From assembly GCA_019429255.1 (NCBI GenBank), contig JAHYIY010000009.1, forward strand, positions 1 through 64,000: 64,000 nt of DNA, given 5' to 3'. The notes under the pieces are model-generated. The model was not told the DNA's origin, did no database searches, and saw nothing but the letters and a program-made list of their open reading frames with translations. Source of the DNA: Desulfuromonadales bacterium (GTDB taxonomy: Bacteria; Desulfobacterota; Desulfuromonadia; Desulfuromonadales; Geopsychrobacteraceae). A program made the translations under genes and the position numbers. Below are positions 19,294 through 28,804 of this stretch, one piece after another (within the stretch, counting starts at the first letter, position 1; every line of letters starts with the position of its first letter).

Positions 19294-21996
19294 ATGACAT
19301 CTTCGCAAGACTCCCCCTATCAGATAAACAATCCCCACAGTATCGACACGGATGAGATCATCAAGCAACTTGCAAGTCCGGCTAAAGGGCTGACCCACGC
19401 CGAAGCGCGGAAAAGGCTCGAAGATGTCGGTCACAACCGTCTGCCGGCTGCGCCAAAAGAAGGGATTTTCAGACGTTTTTTCAAACACTTTCATAATCTG
19501 CTGATCTACGTATTGTTGGCTGCTGCACTATTGACGGCAATCCTCGGACACTGGATCGATACCGGTGTTATTCTCGCCGTGGTCATTATCAATGCGGTCA
19601 TCGGCTTTATTCAGGAAGGCAAAGCTGAAGAAGCCCTTGAGGGGATTCGCAAGATGCTGTCGCTTCAGGCCCTGGTCTTGCGCGACGGTCGCTGGCTGGA
19701 GATCAATGCCGAGGAGCTGGTTCCGGGTGACCGCGTCAAGCTGCGTTCCGGCAATCGCGTTCCTGCCGATATGCGCCTGATTGAAACGACGCACCTGCAG
19801 ATTGAAGAATCGGCCCTGACCGGTGAGTCGCTGGCGGCTGACAAATCCACTGCGGCCGTTGATGCTGACGCCGGCATCGGCGATCGCTACGGCATGGCTT
19901 TTTCCGGCACCCTGGTCACCACCGGCCGTGGTATCGGTGTCGTCTCCGCAACCGGCATTCACACCGAAATCGGCCGCATCAATACGATGATTGCCGAGGT
20001 CGAAAAAATCGCCACCCCCCTGACCCGCCAGATGAATATCTTTGGCAAACGCCTGTCAGTATTGATTGTCGGCACGGCCGTCGTCATGTGGTTTATCGGT
20101 TGGTTCTTCCACGAATACACAGTGGGGGAACTCTTTCTGTCGGCCATCGGCTTCGCTGTTGCTGCCATTCCTGAAGGACTACCCGCCATTTTCACCATTA
20201 CCCTGGCGTTGGGAGTGCAACGCATGGCAAGGCGCAACGCCATTACCCGCAAACTCAATGCCATCGAAACCTTAGGCTCGGTAACGGTAATCTGCTCGGA
20301 CAAAACCGGTACCCTGACCCGCAACGAAATGACGGTGCGCCATCTGGTCACCAGCGGCAACAGCTATGAAGTCAGCGGTACCGGCCATGCTCCGGAAGGG
20401 CAAATCAAGCACCACACCCTTGGCGATAAAACCCTGGACCTCAAAGAGCATCTGGAAGCTTTTAATCTGATTGAAACCATGTCCGTCTGTAACGACTCGG
20501 AGATCGTCCAGGTGAACCAGCAGTGGCGGGTCACCGGCGAGCCGACAGAGGGCGCCTTGCGCACCCTGGCAGCCAAGGCCGATTTTGATGACAGTCGCTA
20601 TGAGCGCGTTGCCACCGTCCCCTTCGAATCACACAACAAGTTCATGGCAACCCTCAACCGGACGCCTGACGGCGAGCTGATGATCTTCGTTAAAGGGGCT
20701 CCGGATCAACTGCTCGACCGTTCAAGTTTTCAGCACAGCGCGGCCAACGGCGAAGAGCCCCTTGATCGCAGCTTCTGGGAAGATCACGTTGAGCAACTCA
20801 GCAGCCAGGGATTACGGGTGCTGGCGGCGGCAGCGCGCCCGGCCAAGGACGGCCAGGACATTCTGAAAATCAGTGACATTGACAATGATCTCACCTTTTT
20901 GGGACTGGTCGGCATTATTGACCCGCCACGGCCGGAAGCGATCGACTCCATTGCCATCTGTCATCAGGCCGGCATCCAGGTCAAAATGATCACCGGCGAC
21001 CACGCCGGAACCGCTGTGGCCATCGGCCGCGAAATGGGGATTAAAAACGCTGATCAGGTTATTACCGGGGGCGAACTGGAAAAAACCTCGGATGATGATT
21101 TACGCCAGTTGGCCCGCGACAATAATATTTTTGCCCGCACCAGCCCGGAACACAAACTACGCCTGGTTAAAGCGTTGCAGGCCAATGGTGAGGTGGTCGC
21201 CATGACCGGCGATGGGGTTAACGATGCCCCGGCCTTAAAGCGCGCTGATGTCGGCATCGCCATGGGAATCAAGGGGACTGAAGCCACCAAGGAAGCCGCC
21301 GAAGTGGTGCTCGCCGATGACAACTTTACCTCCATCGAACGAGCGATTGAAGAGGGACGTACCATCTATGACAACCTGCGCAAAGCGATCCTCTTCATTC
21401 TACCGACCAACGGTGCCGAAGGACTGGTTATCCTGACCGCGATCATCCTGGGCACTGCCCTGCCCCTGACCCCGGTTCAGATCCTCTGGGTCAATATGGT
21501 GACTGCAATCACCCTGGCCCTGGCCCTGGCGTTCGAACCGGCAGAACCTGGAGTCATGGAACGCCCACCGCGCCAGCCCGGAACATCAATTCTTGGGCCA
21601 ATCTTTGTCTGGCGCATTATCTTTGTTTCCATTCTGATTGGTGGTGCTACTATCGGTATCTTCCTCTATGAGAGAAATATCGGCCTTCCCCTCGATCTGG
21701 CCCGGACCCTGGCCGTCAATACCCTGGTATGCGGCCAGGCCTTTTACCTGTTCAACAGCCGCTACCTGAAACGTACCAGCCTGAAAATCAGTCGACTGAC
21801 TGCTAACCCTGCGGCATGGGTGGCCGTCGCCGTGCTCGCCTTTTTTCAACTGTTATTCGTTTACGCCCCCTTTATGCAGTTGTGGTTCGGCTCGGCACCC
21901 CTGGAAGCTCGGCACTGGTTGATCCCGCTGGGTATCGGTGCAGCGGTTTTCTTAATCGTCGAGGTAGAAAAAATTCTCACGCGCCGGCTGCTATAA
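19294..21996 (+). CDS. P-type (P2) cation-transporting ATPase
   Basis: A 900-aa membrane pump. The actuator motif is ALTGESLAADK, the M4 ion site is AAIPEGLPAIF, the phosphorylation site is VICSDKTGTLTRNE and the hinge is MTGDGVNDAPALKRADVG. The N-terminal cation ATPase domain and six C-terminal helices are complete. The IPEGLPA motif places it with the Ca2+ or Na+/K+-type P2 pumps rather than the heavy-metal P1B group, since there is no CPC motif. CAGGAG lies about eleven bases before the ATG. The exact ion is not predictable. Confidence 0.93.
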   Translation: MTSSQDSPYQINNPHSIDTDEIIKQLASPAKGLTHAEARKRLEDVGHNRLPAAPKEGIFRRFFKHFHNLLIYVLLAAALLTAILGHWIDTGVILAVVIINAVIGFIQEGKAEEALEGIRKMLSLQALVLRDGRWLEINAEELVPGDRVKLRSGNRVPADMRLIETTHLQIEESALTGESLAADKSTAAVDADAGIGDRYGMAFSGTLVTTGRGIGVVSATGIHTEIGRINTMIAEVEKIATPLTRQMNIFGKRLSVLIVGTAVVMWFIGWFFHEYTVGELFLSAIGFAVAAIPEGLPAIFTITLALGVQRMARRNAITRKLNAIETLGSVTVICSDKTGTLTRNEMTVRHLVTSGNSYEVSGTGHAPEGQIKHHTLGDKTLDLKEHLEAFNLIETMSVCNDSEIVQVNQQWRVTGEPTEGALRTLAAKADFDDSRYERVATVPFESHNKFMATLNRTPDGELMIFVKGAPDQLLDRSSFQHSAANGEEPLDRSFWEDHVEQLSSQGLRVLAAAARPAKDGQDILKISDIDNDLTFLGLVGIIDPPRPEAIDSIAICHQAGIQVKMITGDHAGTAVAIGREMGIKNADQVITGGELEKTSDDDLRQLARDNNIFARTSPEHKLRLVKALQANGEVVAMTGDGVNDAPALKRADVGIAMGIKGTEATKEAAEVVLADDNFTSIERAIEEGRTIYDNLRKAILFILPTNGAEGLVILTAIILGTALPLTPVQILWVNMVTAITLALALAFEPAEPGVMERPPRQPGTSILGPIFVWRIIFVSILIGGATIGIFLYERNIGLPLDLARTLAVNTLVCGQAFYLFNSRYLKRTSLKISRLTANPAAWVAVAVLAFFQLLFVYAPFMQLWFGSAPLEARHWLIPLGIGAAVFLIVEVEKILTRRLL

Positions 21997-22098
21997 CCTT
22001 TGTACAAACGACAACGATGGTTACTTGAAATCCGCCTTCATTGGCGCTAGTATCAGCCACCATCTTTATTGGCACCCATATTTCAAGAGGATCACTCG

Positions 22099-22770
22099 AT
22101 GCGACTGAAAACTATACTTGTGACAGGCTTGCTGAGTGCAGGACTCGTCACCACGGCGATTGCTGACACCCGCTATATTTCTGACTCCCTGGTCGTCACG
22201 CTGCGCAACAACACCAGCAATGACCACCAGGTGCTCGAGCGCCTATCATCAAACACCCCGGTCACTTTTCTTGCTGAACAGGGGAATTTTTATCAAGTTC
22301 GCACCCCCAAGGGAAATGAAGGTTTTATACTTAAACAGTATGTTACTGCGGATGTCCCCAAAACCCTTATCATCGAGCAGCTGCAGGCCCGCATCGCGGC
22401 ACTTGAAGCAGACTATAATCAACTGCAGGCCCGCTATAACCGACTGCAGCAGGGCAATGAAGACTCAACGCAAAACACCGATCTGGTCCTTCAGCTTGAA
22501 GAGGCACGCACAAACCTGAAACAATTAACCGAGCAATATGAAAGCTTACGTGAAAGTTCTGCCGATGTTCTGACCCTCTACGAAAACAACCAATTGCTGG
22601 AGGAACAAAACCAATCACTGACCCGCGAAGTACTGATCTTACGTGAGGAAAACAGCAGCTTTCACCGCTCCAACATGATCCAGTGGTTTCTCGCCGGCGC
22701 CGGTGTCTTTTTGGGCGGCTGGTTTATCGGCAAAGTCTCGCGACAAAAACCACGCGGCTTTTCACGCTGA
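22099..22770 (+). CDS. SH3-domain protein with coiled coil and C-terminal anchor (TIGR04211-like)
   Basis: A 223-aa protein with a signal peptide (MRLKTILVTGLLSAGLVTTAIA). A bacterial SH3-like domain spans about residues 24-85 (RYISDSLVVTLRNNTSNDHQVL, where D-LVVTLR is typical). A long coiled coil follows at about 90-195. One transmembrane helix, WFLAGAGVFLGGWFIG, precedes a short basic tail. This matches the conserved SH3 family of proteobacteria (E. coli YgiM-like). It probably sits in the inner membrane facing the periplasm. AAGAGGA precedes the ATG at 22099. Confidence 0.85.
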   Translation: MRLKTILVTGLLSAGLVTTAIADTRYISDSLVVTLRNNTSNDHQVLERLSSNTPVTFLAEQGNFYQVRTPKGNEGFILKQYVTADVPKTLIIEQLQARIAALEADYNQLQARYNRLQQGNEDSTQNTDLVLQLEEARTNLKQLTEQYESLRESSADVLTLYENNQLLEEQNQSLTREVLILREENSSFHRSNMIQWFLAGAGVFLGGWFIGKVSRQKPRGFSR

Positions 22771-23099
22771 CTTTTGCCTTCCTGTCGTTTATCCACATCT
22801 GGACGTAGACACCCTGTTGCGTCCAGATCTATCCTCACAAAACTAATCTTTATTTTATTCTAATATCTGTTTTTATCCTTGATTTGTCGGTTTCTTCGAT
22901 CGCAATGATGACATGAGTCAATTAAGCCCTGGAAGTACCTTCCGAGCTCCCCGCCTGGCCAACTCTCGTCACCGTTTCTCATCAACCACCTTTGTGCTTT
23001 TGACTTTCGCCGGCACCTTCGGCCATAGTAGTGAATAATTTGTCCTGAAACTTCAAGCCACTAGCCCATGCTACCTTTTCCGCACATAAAGAGTGTGTT
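22771..23099. other. Intergenic region before the MoxR operon, with one hairpin
   Basis: 329 bases without a supported gene. A hairpin pairs ATCTGGACG (22797-22805) with CGTCCAGAT (22820-22828) shortly after the SH3 gene. It could terminate that transcript, although no strong U-run follows. The rest should hold the promoter of the MoxR operon. I see no further structure. Confidence 0.5.
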
Positions 23100-24161
23100 A
23101 TGAACATTGAACAGATGAAAGTCGTACTCAAAGAAATTCTGACGACGACCGACCTGACCCCCTGTGTGGTTGGTCACCGCGGGGTCGGCAAAACAGCCGG
23201 CATTATTCAGGTATGTCGGGACATCAATCGCAGCTATATTCCTTTACGCCTGGGGCAGATGGAAGTTGGCGACCTGGTCGGCATTCCCTACCGCATCGAT
23301 GAGACGATGCACTGGTCCCGTCCCGCCTGGTGGCCCGCCGACAATGCTCCGCCGACTATCATCCATTGTGATGAACTCAATCGTGCCCAGCAGGAAGATA
23401 CCCTGCAGGCGATCTTTCAATTTGTCGAGCCACCATCACAGGGACAACAACGCGCGCTACACACCCACAAACTGGCTCCACAGCACCGGGTCGTGGTTGC
23501 CATCAATCCTCCCGATGGCAGTTACCAGGTCACCCCGCTGGACCGGGCTCTGCTCGATCGCATGGTCGTCATTCAAGTCGAAACGGACGCTGACTGCTGG
23601 TCTCAGTATGCCCAGCAGTCAGATTTTGATCTAGCGGTACGCCAATTTATCGGTGCCCACCAGCACCTCCTGTCACTTAACAACGTCAGCTTTGATATGA
23701 ACGTCGAGCCTTCGGAACGTGCCTGGGAAATGGTCAGTATCCTCCGGCGCCATTGTCACTTCCCGAAACAACTGGAGATGGAGGTCTACAGTGGCGTCAT
23801 CGGCAAGGAAGCGGCGGTTGCCTTTCTGCAATGGCGCAACGAACAGCGCCTGCGCCCGTTGACGGCGGCAGATATTCTGCAGCGTTGGCCAATGGTCGCC
23901 GAGCAAGCTGAAAAACAACGTGATGACATTCAGGCGGCAACTATCCATGAATTAACCACTCGACTCCAACAGCAGACTCATCTGGATAAAATCGAGCAGG
24001 ACCATCTGGTGGCCTATATCGATATTCTGCCACGCGACATGCGTTTTGCACTGGTCAAAAGTCTACTGCGGATTCCGCCGATCGCAGCGATCTTGTGTCA
24101 GGACAAATACGACGCCGCGATTCTCGACATTATCCGTAACATCAGCCGGGACACCTTGTAA
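23100..24161 (+). CDS. MoxR-type AAA+ ATPase
   Basis: A 353-aa AAA+ protein with Walker A VGHRGVGKT (about residue 24) and Walker B-like IIHCDELNRA (about 90). RALLDRM probably contributes the sensor/arginine region. MoxR ATPases act as chaperones that activate partner complexes and usually pair with VWA proteins. Exactly such a gene follows four bases downstream. The ATG at 23100 was taken from the first in-frame start; the AAAGAG upstream is a weak ribosome site. Confidence 0.85.
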   Translation: MNIEQMKVVLKEILTTTDLTPCVVGHRGVGKTAGIIQVCRDINRSYIPLRLGQMEVGDLVGIPYRIDETMHWSRPAWWPADNAPPTIIHCDELNRAQQEDTLQAIFQFVEPPSQGQQRALHTHKLAPQHRVVVAINPPDGSYQVTPLDRALLDRMVVIQVETDADCWSQYAQQSDFDLAVRQFIGAHQHLLSLNNVSFDMNVEPSERAWEMVSILRRHCHFPKQLEMEVYSGVIGKEAAVAFLQWRNEQRLRPLTAADILQRWPMVAEQAEKQRDDIQAATIHELTTRLQQQTHLDKIEQDHLVAYIDILPRDMRFALVKSLLRIPPIAAILCQDKYDAAILDIIRNISRDTL

Positions 24162-24165
24162 TCCG

Positions 24166-25359
24166 ATGCGCCTGCTTGAAGATGCAATTATCCGGCTGTT
24201 GAAACATCGCCCATTTTATGGTCATTTTCTGCTGCAATTTCGCCGCCGGCCCTACCGGGGACGCAAAGCGGTTGCTGTCACCCTGATTGATGCCTTGCCA
24301 ACCCTGATGGTTTCGCCACAGTTATTTGCTCTTTTTTCCACCGAAGAGCAGCAGGCGCTACTTGAGCATCTGATCAAACATATTCTCCACCTGCACCCTT
24401 GTCGACGCCGCGATCGTCACCCCGGACTCTGGGATCTGGCCTGCGATTTCGCCATCAATCCCGGCATCGACCATCTGCCCGCCGCGGCACCCCGACCCGA
24501 ACGGCTCAAGCTGGCGGCCGGCCTTGCCGCTGAAGAATATTACGATCAGTTACTGCACATACCGCTCCCTGGTGATCACCTCGGTGATGGCTATGGCGAC
24601 AGCGCTGCCGACGCTAGCGGTGAGCAAGCGCATGACGAGGCAGCATCAACCCCCGATATTCATCAGCTGCAGCCGTTGGACGATCACCAGCACTGGCAGG
24701 AGGCTGAGCGCACCCCAGGTTCCCTGAGCGAACAGGTGGTCCGGCAGATGGTGCAAGTGGCCTGGAAAAAAAGTGCGAACGAAATTGACGGCGAATTGCG
24801 CACGCTGATCAATTGCTACCTCGCGCCACCAAGCATTCCCTGGCAACAGATTCTCAGGCAGTTTATCGGTACTGCCGGGCGGGTGGGCAAAATCTCGACC
24901 TGGAAACGTGCCCATCGCCGATTTGATCAGACCACGCCGGGCCTGCGCAAGAAACAGTATCTGAACCTGGTGGTCGGCATAGATGTCAGTGATTCCACCG
25001 ACACGCAACCCCTGCGTGAAATCTTTGCCAAAGAACTGCTACGGATTGCCCAGGCCCGCCAGAGCAGGATAACCGTTCTTTATGCCGGCAGCCGCATTCA
25101 GAAAATTTCTTCTTTTAGTGGTCATCCTGCAGTTGTCGATGTCTTTCATGGCGGTGGATTTACCGACCTGCGCCCGGTATTTGACCATGCCCGTACCATG
25201 CAACCCCGCCCTGCTGCTATCATCTACCTGACCGACGGTTTTGGCCCTGCGCCGGAATCATCAGACATTCCCACCTTATGGGTGCTCTCGCCCGATGGCC
25301 AAAAACCTGTAACCTGGGGACTTGAATTACGACTTGATCACCTCATGGAGGCATCATGA
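24166..25359 (+). CDS. VWA-like protein with DUF2201-type N-terminal domain
   Basis: A 397-aa protein. The N-terminal 150 residues resemble the putative metallopeptidase DUF2201_N, but the usual HExxH is degenerate here (HLIKHILHLH), so it is probably not catalytic. The C-terminal VWA-like domain (about 265-390) retains a MIDAS: DVSDST, the threonine in GGGFTDL and YLTDG. It starts at the ATG at 24166, four bases after the MoxR stop; the open frame extends back inside that gene. It overlaps the next gene by four bases. It probably works as a partner of the MoxR ATPase. Confidence 0.82.
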   Translation: MRLLEDAIIRLLKHRPFYGHFLLQFRRRPYRGRKAVAVTLIDALPTLMVSPQLFALFSTEEQQALLEHLIKHILHLHPCRRRDRHPGLWDLACDFAINPGIDHLPAAAPRPERLKLAAGLAAEEYYDQLLHIPLPGDHLGDGYGDSAADASGEQAHDEAASTPDIHQLQPLDDHQHWQEAERTPGSLSEQVVRQMVQVAWKKSANEIDGELRTLINCYLAPPSIPWQQILRQFIGTAGRVGKISTWKRAHRRFDQTTPGLRKKQYLNLVVGIDVSDSTDTQPLREIFAKELLRIAQARQSRITVLYAGSRIQKISSFSGHPAVVDVFHGGGFTDLRPVFDHARTMQPRPAAIIYLTDGFGPAPESSDIPTLWVLSPDGQKPVTWGLELRLDHLMEAS

Positions 25360-25766
25360 CCTACACCCAACCAACCCCCATGTCGGAAGACAGCATTACC
25401 GCGATGCTGCTAGCAGCTGGAGCCTGCGTCAAAGGACGATCCGGGCGCAGCGCTCACTACGGTTCGCCACGGGATTTTTCCTTTGAAGTTAAAGCGGTGT
25501 TCCCCAACAAACTGGCTCTGCAGATCACCGCGCGCCAGTACAACTATCGTGATCCCTGGGAAGCAAGCGGCAGAGTCAATGACCTGATTGACGCGACCCT
25601 GCTATTTGACGGGAATTACAGCCAACTTCCCAAAGGCTACAGCTACTTTCAAGATACGGATACAGAAGAAAACCTCGATTCAGATCAACTAAAAGAATTG
25701 ATTCAGGCAATTGCTGCCATCAACCCAAAGCTCTTCACCCTGCAGAGCCTGACTGGTGACCTGTAA
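25356..25766 (+). CDS. Hypothetical protein of MoxR-VWA operon
   Basis: A 136-aa soluble protein with no signal peptide and no motif that I recognise. The first 80 residues are mixed alpha/beta (SAHYGSPRDFSFEVKAVFPN) and the C-terminus is acidic and helical. Its start overlaps the VWA gene stop (ATGA), so it is co-translated with that protein and may be a subunit or client of the MoxR-VWA pair. No function is assigned. Confidence 0.75.
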   Translation: MTYTQPTPMSEDSITAMLLAAGACVKGRSGRSAHYGSPRDFSFEVKAVFPNKLALQITARQYNYRDPWEASGRVNDLIDATLLFDGNYSQLPKGYSYFQDTDTEENLDSDQLKELIQAIAAINPKLFTLQSLTGDL

Positions 25767-25878
25767 CGGATAAGGAATAAAAAAACGGAAACGGCGGCTA
25801 ATATTTTTACTGATTTAGACCGAAAAAGTGCTACAATAGTAAATTGTCATGAATATTTTCATATAAAGGCCGGCAACT

Positions 25879-28071
25879 ATGGGGCGTCAGAAAAACCCAT
25901 TAATCCTCACCATTGATGATGAAGAGCAGATCCGTAACAGTTTTCGCCTGTTTCTTGAAGATCATGATTTTGACGTTGTTGAAGCGAAGAACGGCCGTGA
26001 AGGTCTGGATGTCTTTCGCCGTAGAAAACCGGATCTGGTTCTGTGTGATCTGCGCATGCCGGAAATGAACGGACTGGAGGTTCTGCAGACGATCAAGGCG
26101 GAATCTCCTGACACACCGATCGTTGTCGTCTCCGGCACCGGAATCATTGGTGATGCCATTGAGGCGATCCGCCGTGGGGCCTGGAATTACCTGCTCAAAC
26201 CGATTCAGGACATGTCCGTACTGCTGCACGCCATCAATCAGGAACTTGAACGCGCCCGTTTGATTATTGAAAACCGTGCCTATCAGGAACACCTCGAAGA
26301 AGAAGTCACGCGCCGCACCGCTGCCCTGCAAAAAGCCATCAACGAGCTCAATGATTCCCACTTTAAGCTGCGTAAAAGCGAAGAAACCTACCGCTCAATT
26401 TTTGAAAACCTGCAGGATGTCTATATAGAATTTGTCAGCCACGACGTCATTCTCGAAATCAGTTCTTCCATCTCGCAGATATCGTCATTTAAACGGGAAG
26501 AACTCCTTGGTACCAAAATCGAGAGTCTCTTCCCCCGCCATGAAGAACGCGACAAGCTATTTCAGCAACTGGACCAAAAAGACCATATCCGCGATTTCGA
26601 GATCCACCTGCGTGACAAAAACAACCAGGAGATCCCTTGTTCTCTCAACGCCAGTTATCAGGGTGGTGAACGACAGAACGCCGATAAAGTCTGCGCCACC
26701 TTGCGCGATATCACCGAACGCAAACAGGCAGAAGCGCACATCGAATACCTGGCTTACTATGACCCGCTGACGGAGCTGCCAAATCGCCGTCTGCTGCTCA
26801 ATCGCCTCGAACAGAACATCTCCCGTGCCCGGCGCTACGGCCACTATGGAGCCATGCTCTTTCTTGATCTGGATCGGTTTAAAAACATCAATGACTCCCT
26901 CGGTCACCTGATAGGCGATAATTTGCTTAAGCAGGTTGCCGAGCGCCTGACAGCTGATATGCGCGCCGAGGATACGGCTTCACGCCTGGGAGGCGATGAA
27001 TTTGTTTTTCTTCTGTCTGATCTTGGCAAAGACTCCGGCACTGCAGCGGTGGCAGCACAGCATAAGGCGGAAATGATCAAGGATCGGCTGACTGCACCTT
27101 TTGTTGTTCAGGAAAATGTTCTGCACATCACTCCCAGTATCGGGGTCGCTATGTTTCCCTCGGCCAGCGACGCCAACGAGACAGGCAGTGATATCCTGCG
27201 CTATGCCGATACCGCCATGTACCAGGCCAAAGATGATGGTCGTGACACAATCCGTTTCTTCTTGCCAAGTATGCAGACGGCTGCTGACTATCGCCTCGCT
27301 CTGGAAAAAGAACTGCGCCACGCCATTGAACGCAACGAACTGTCACTCTATTTTCAGCCGCAGGTCGATTATCATGGAAACATCCTTGGTGCCGAAGCAC
27401 TTATCCGCTGGATCCACCCAACCAAGGGATTTATCTCTCCAGACGTCTTTATTCCCATTGCTGAAGCCAGCGGCCTGATTCTGTCGATTGGTGAATGGGT
27501 GCTGCGCACCGCCTGTCAACACCTGAAAAAATGGAATCATCAGGGGCTTGGTCTGACTCATCTTGCGATTAACGTAAGTCCCCGCCAATTTCGCCAACCT
27601 GAGTTTGTCGACCAGGTTGAATCGATACTCAAGGAAACCGGGGCTGACCCGACAATGGTCTGTTTTGAAATAACGGAAGGTCTGGTTATTGACAATATTG
27701 TCGACACCATTAATAAAATGCAGGGACTAAAAAAACTTGGGCTGCAACTCTCTATCGACGATTTTGGCACCGGCTATTCTTCTTTGACGTACCTGAAAAA
27801 AATGCCCCTGGACATTCTCAAAATCGACCAGTCCTTTGTCCGTGACATTGAAACCGATGCTAATGATGCCGCTATCGTCGCTACCATCATTGCCATGGCT
27901 GAACACCTTTATCTTAAAGTGATTGCCGAAGGCGTAGAAACCAGATCTGAACTCGACTTCCTCAAACAGAATGGTTGTGCTATTTTCCAGGGCTATCTTT
28001 TCAGTAAGCCCTTGCCGGATCTTCAATTCATCGAGTTATTGCAGAAGGGTATTTCGCCGACCGACAGTTGA
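25879..28071 (+). CDS. REC-PAS-GGDEF-EAL cyclic di-GMP signalling protein
   Basis: A 730-aa protein. The receiver domain (about 8-125) has phospho-acceptor D in LVLCDLRMPEMNG. A coiled coil leads to a PAS domain (about 160-285). The GGDEF domain has an intact RLGGDEF and an inhibitory RxxD site (RAED) five residues earlier. The EAL domain has AEALIRW and DDFGTGYSSL, so both synthesis and hydrolysis could occur. No histidine kinase is adjacent. It makes or breaks c-di-GMP, which is relevant to the riboswitch elsewhere in the window. Confidence 0.93.
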   Translation: MGRQKNPLILTIDDEEQIRNSFRLFLEDHDFDVVEAKNGREGLDVFRRRKPDLVLCDLRMPEMNGLEVLQTIKAESPDTPIVVVSGTGIIGDAIEAIRRGAWNYLLKPIQDMSVLLHAINQELERARLIIENRAYQEHLEEEVTRRTAALQKAINELNDSHFKLRKSEETYRSIFENLQDVYIEFVSHDVILEISSSISQISSFKREELLGTKIESLFPRHEERDKLFQQLDQKDHIRDFEIHLRDKNNQEIPCSLNASYQGGERQNADKVCATLRDITERKQAEAHIEYLAYYDPLTELPNRRLLLNRLEQNISRARRYGHYGAMLFLDLDRFKNINDSLGHLIGDNLLKQVAERLTADMRAEDTASRLGGDEFVFLLSDLGKDSGTAAVAAQHKAEMIKDRLTAPFVVQENVLHITPSIGVAMFPSASDANETGSDILRYADTAMYQAKDDGRDTIRFFLPSMQTAADYRLALEKELRHAIERNELSLYFQPQVDYHGNILGAEALIRWIHPTKGFISPDVFIPIAEASGLILSIGEWVLRTACQHLKKWNHQGLGLTHLAINVSPRQFRQPEFVDQVESILKETGADPTMVCFEITEGLVIDNIVDTINKMQGLKKLGLQLSIDDFGTGYSSLTYLKKMPLDILKIDQSFVRDIETDANDAAIVATIIAMAEHLYLKVIAEGVETRSELDFLKQNGCAIFQGYLFSKPLPDLQFIELLQKGISPTDS

Positions 28072-28178
28072 TTCACATCAACGTCTGATCATTTCAATCA
28101 ATATCTTTTCGCACCAAGCGACCACCTGACATGGGATGATCTCTGTCAACAATATCACCATTTCACAGGAGAGAATAA

Positions 28179-28688
28179 ATGAGCCAGCAGCCACGTGTCA
28201 TTATCGCAACCAACAAGGGGTCGATCACCATTACCCTGAATCAGGAAAGAGCCCCCATCTCAACCAAGAATTTTCTAAGCTATGTCCGGGAAGGATTTTA
28301 CGACCTGACGGTTTTTCACCGGGTTATCCCTAATTTTATGATCCAGGGTGGCGGTTTTACCGCTGACATGAAACAGAAAGGGACAAACCAGCAGATTAAA
28401 AACGAGGCTGATAATGGCCTGAAAAATGTGCGTGGCTCCATTGCCATGGCCCGTACCCAGGTGGTTGACAGTGCCACCAGTCAGTTTTTCATCAACCTGG
28501 TCGACAACAGTTTCCTCGACCATCAGGGCAAGGCTCCCAATGCTTATGGCTACGCTGTTTTCGGTCAGGTCACCGACGGCATGGAAATCGTTGACGCTAT
28601 AGCCAAAGTAGCAACCGGCAATTCTGGTCCCCATCAGGATGTTCCCAAAGATGCCGTCATCATAACCAAAGCCACCATCGTCGAATAA
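28179..28688 (+). CDS. Cyclophilin-type peptidyl-prolyl cis-trans isomerase
   Basis: A 169-aa cytoplasmic cyclophilin, the size of E. coli PpiB. Typical motifs are visible: [40 protein letters not shown] and [19 protein letters not shown] lies before the ATG at 28179. It stands alone between the GGDEF-EAL gene and a convergent sensor kinase gene. The tandem heptamer array begins 43 bases after its stop. Confidence 0.94.
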   Translation: MSQQPRVIIATNKGSITITLNQERAPISTKNFLSYVREGFYDLTVFHRVIPNFMIQGGGFTADMKQKGTNQQIKNEADNGLKNVRGSIAMARTQVVDSATSQFFINLVDNSFLDHQGKAPNAYGYAVFGQVTDGMEIVDAIAKVATGNSGPHQDVPKDAVIITKATIVE

Positions 28689-28727
28689 AAAAACACCGGC
28701 TGCGAATTTTGTTCTTTTCGCAGCCGG
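28687..28727 (-). terminator. Intrinsic terminator for the minus-strand sensor kinase gene
   Basis: CCGGCTGCGAA (28696-28706) pairs with TTCGCAGCCGG (28717-28727). On the minus strand the hairpin is followed by seven Ts (28693-28687). On the plus strand no U-run follows, so it mainly serves the minus-strand gene. Confidence 0.8.
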
Positions 28728-28730
28728 CAT

Positions 28731-28804
28731 CCTACTCCCTACTCCCTACTCCCTACTCCCTACTCCCTACTCCCTACTCCCTACTCCCTACTCCCTACTC
28801 CCTA
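28731..28804. repeat. Perfect 7-bp tandem array, 10.6 copies
   Basis: The unit CCTACTC is repeated ten times without a mismatch, followed by a partial CCTA. On the minus strand it reads GGGAGTA repeated, a G3N4 pattern able to form G-quadruplexes. The array covers the last codons and the TAG stop of the sensor kinase and lies between two convergent genes. Confidence 0.95.

Noticed and set aside
28731-28804. Short repeats that could suggest a CRISPR array
   Set aside because: The units are 7 bp, directly adjacent and without spacers. It is a simple tandem repeat.
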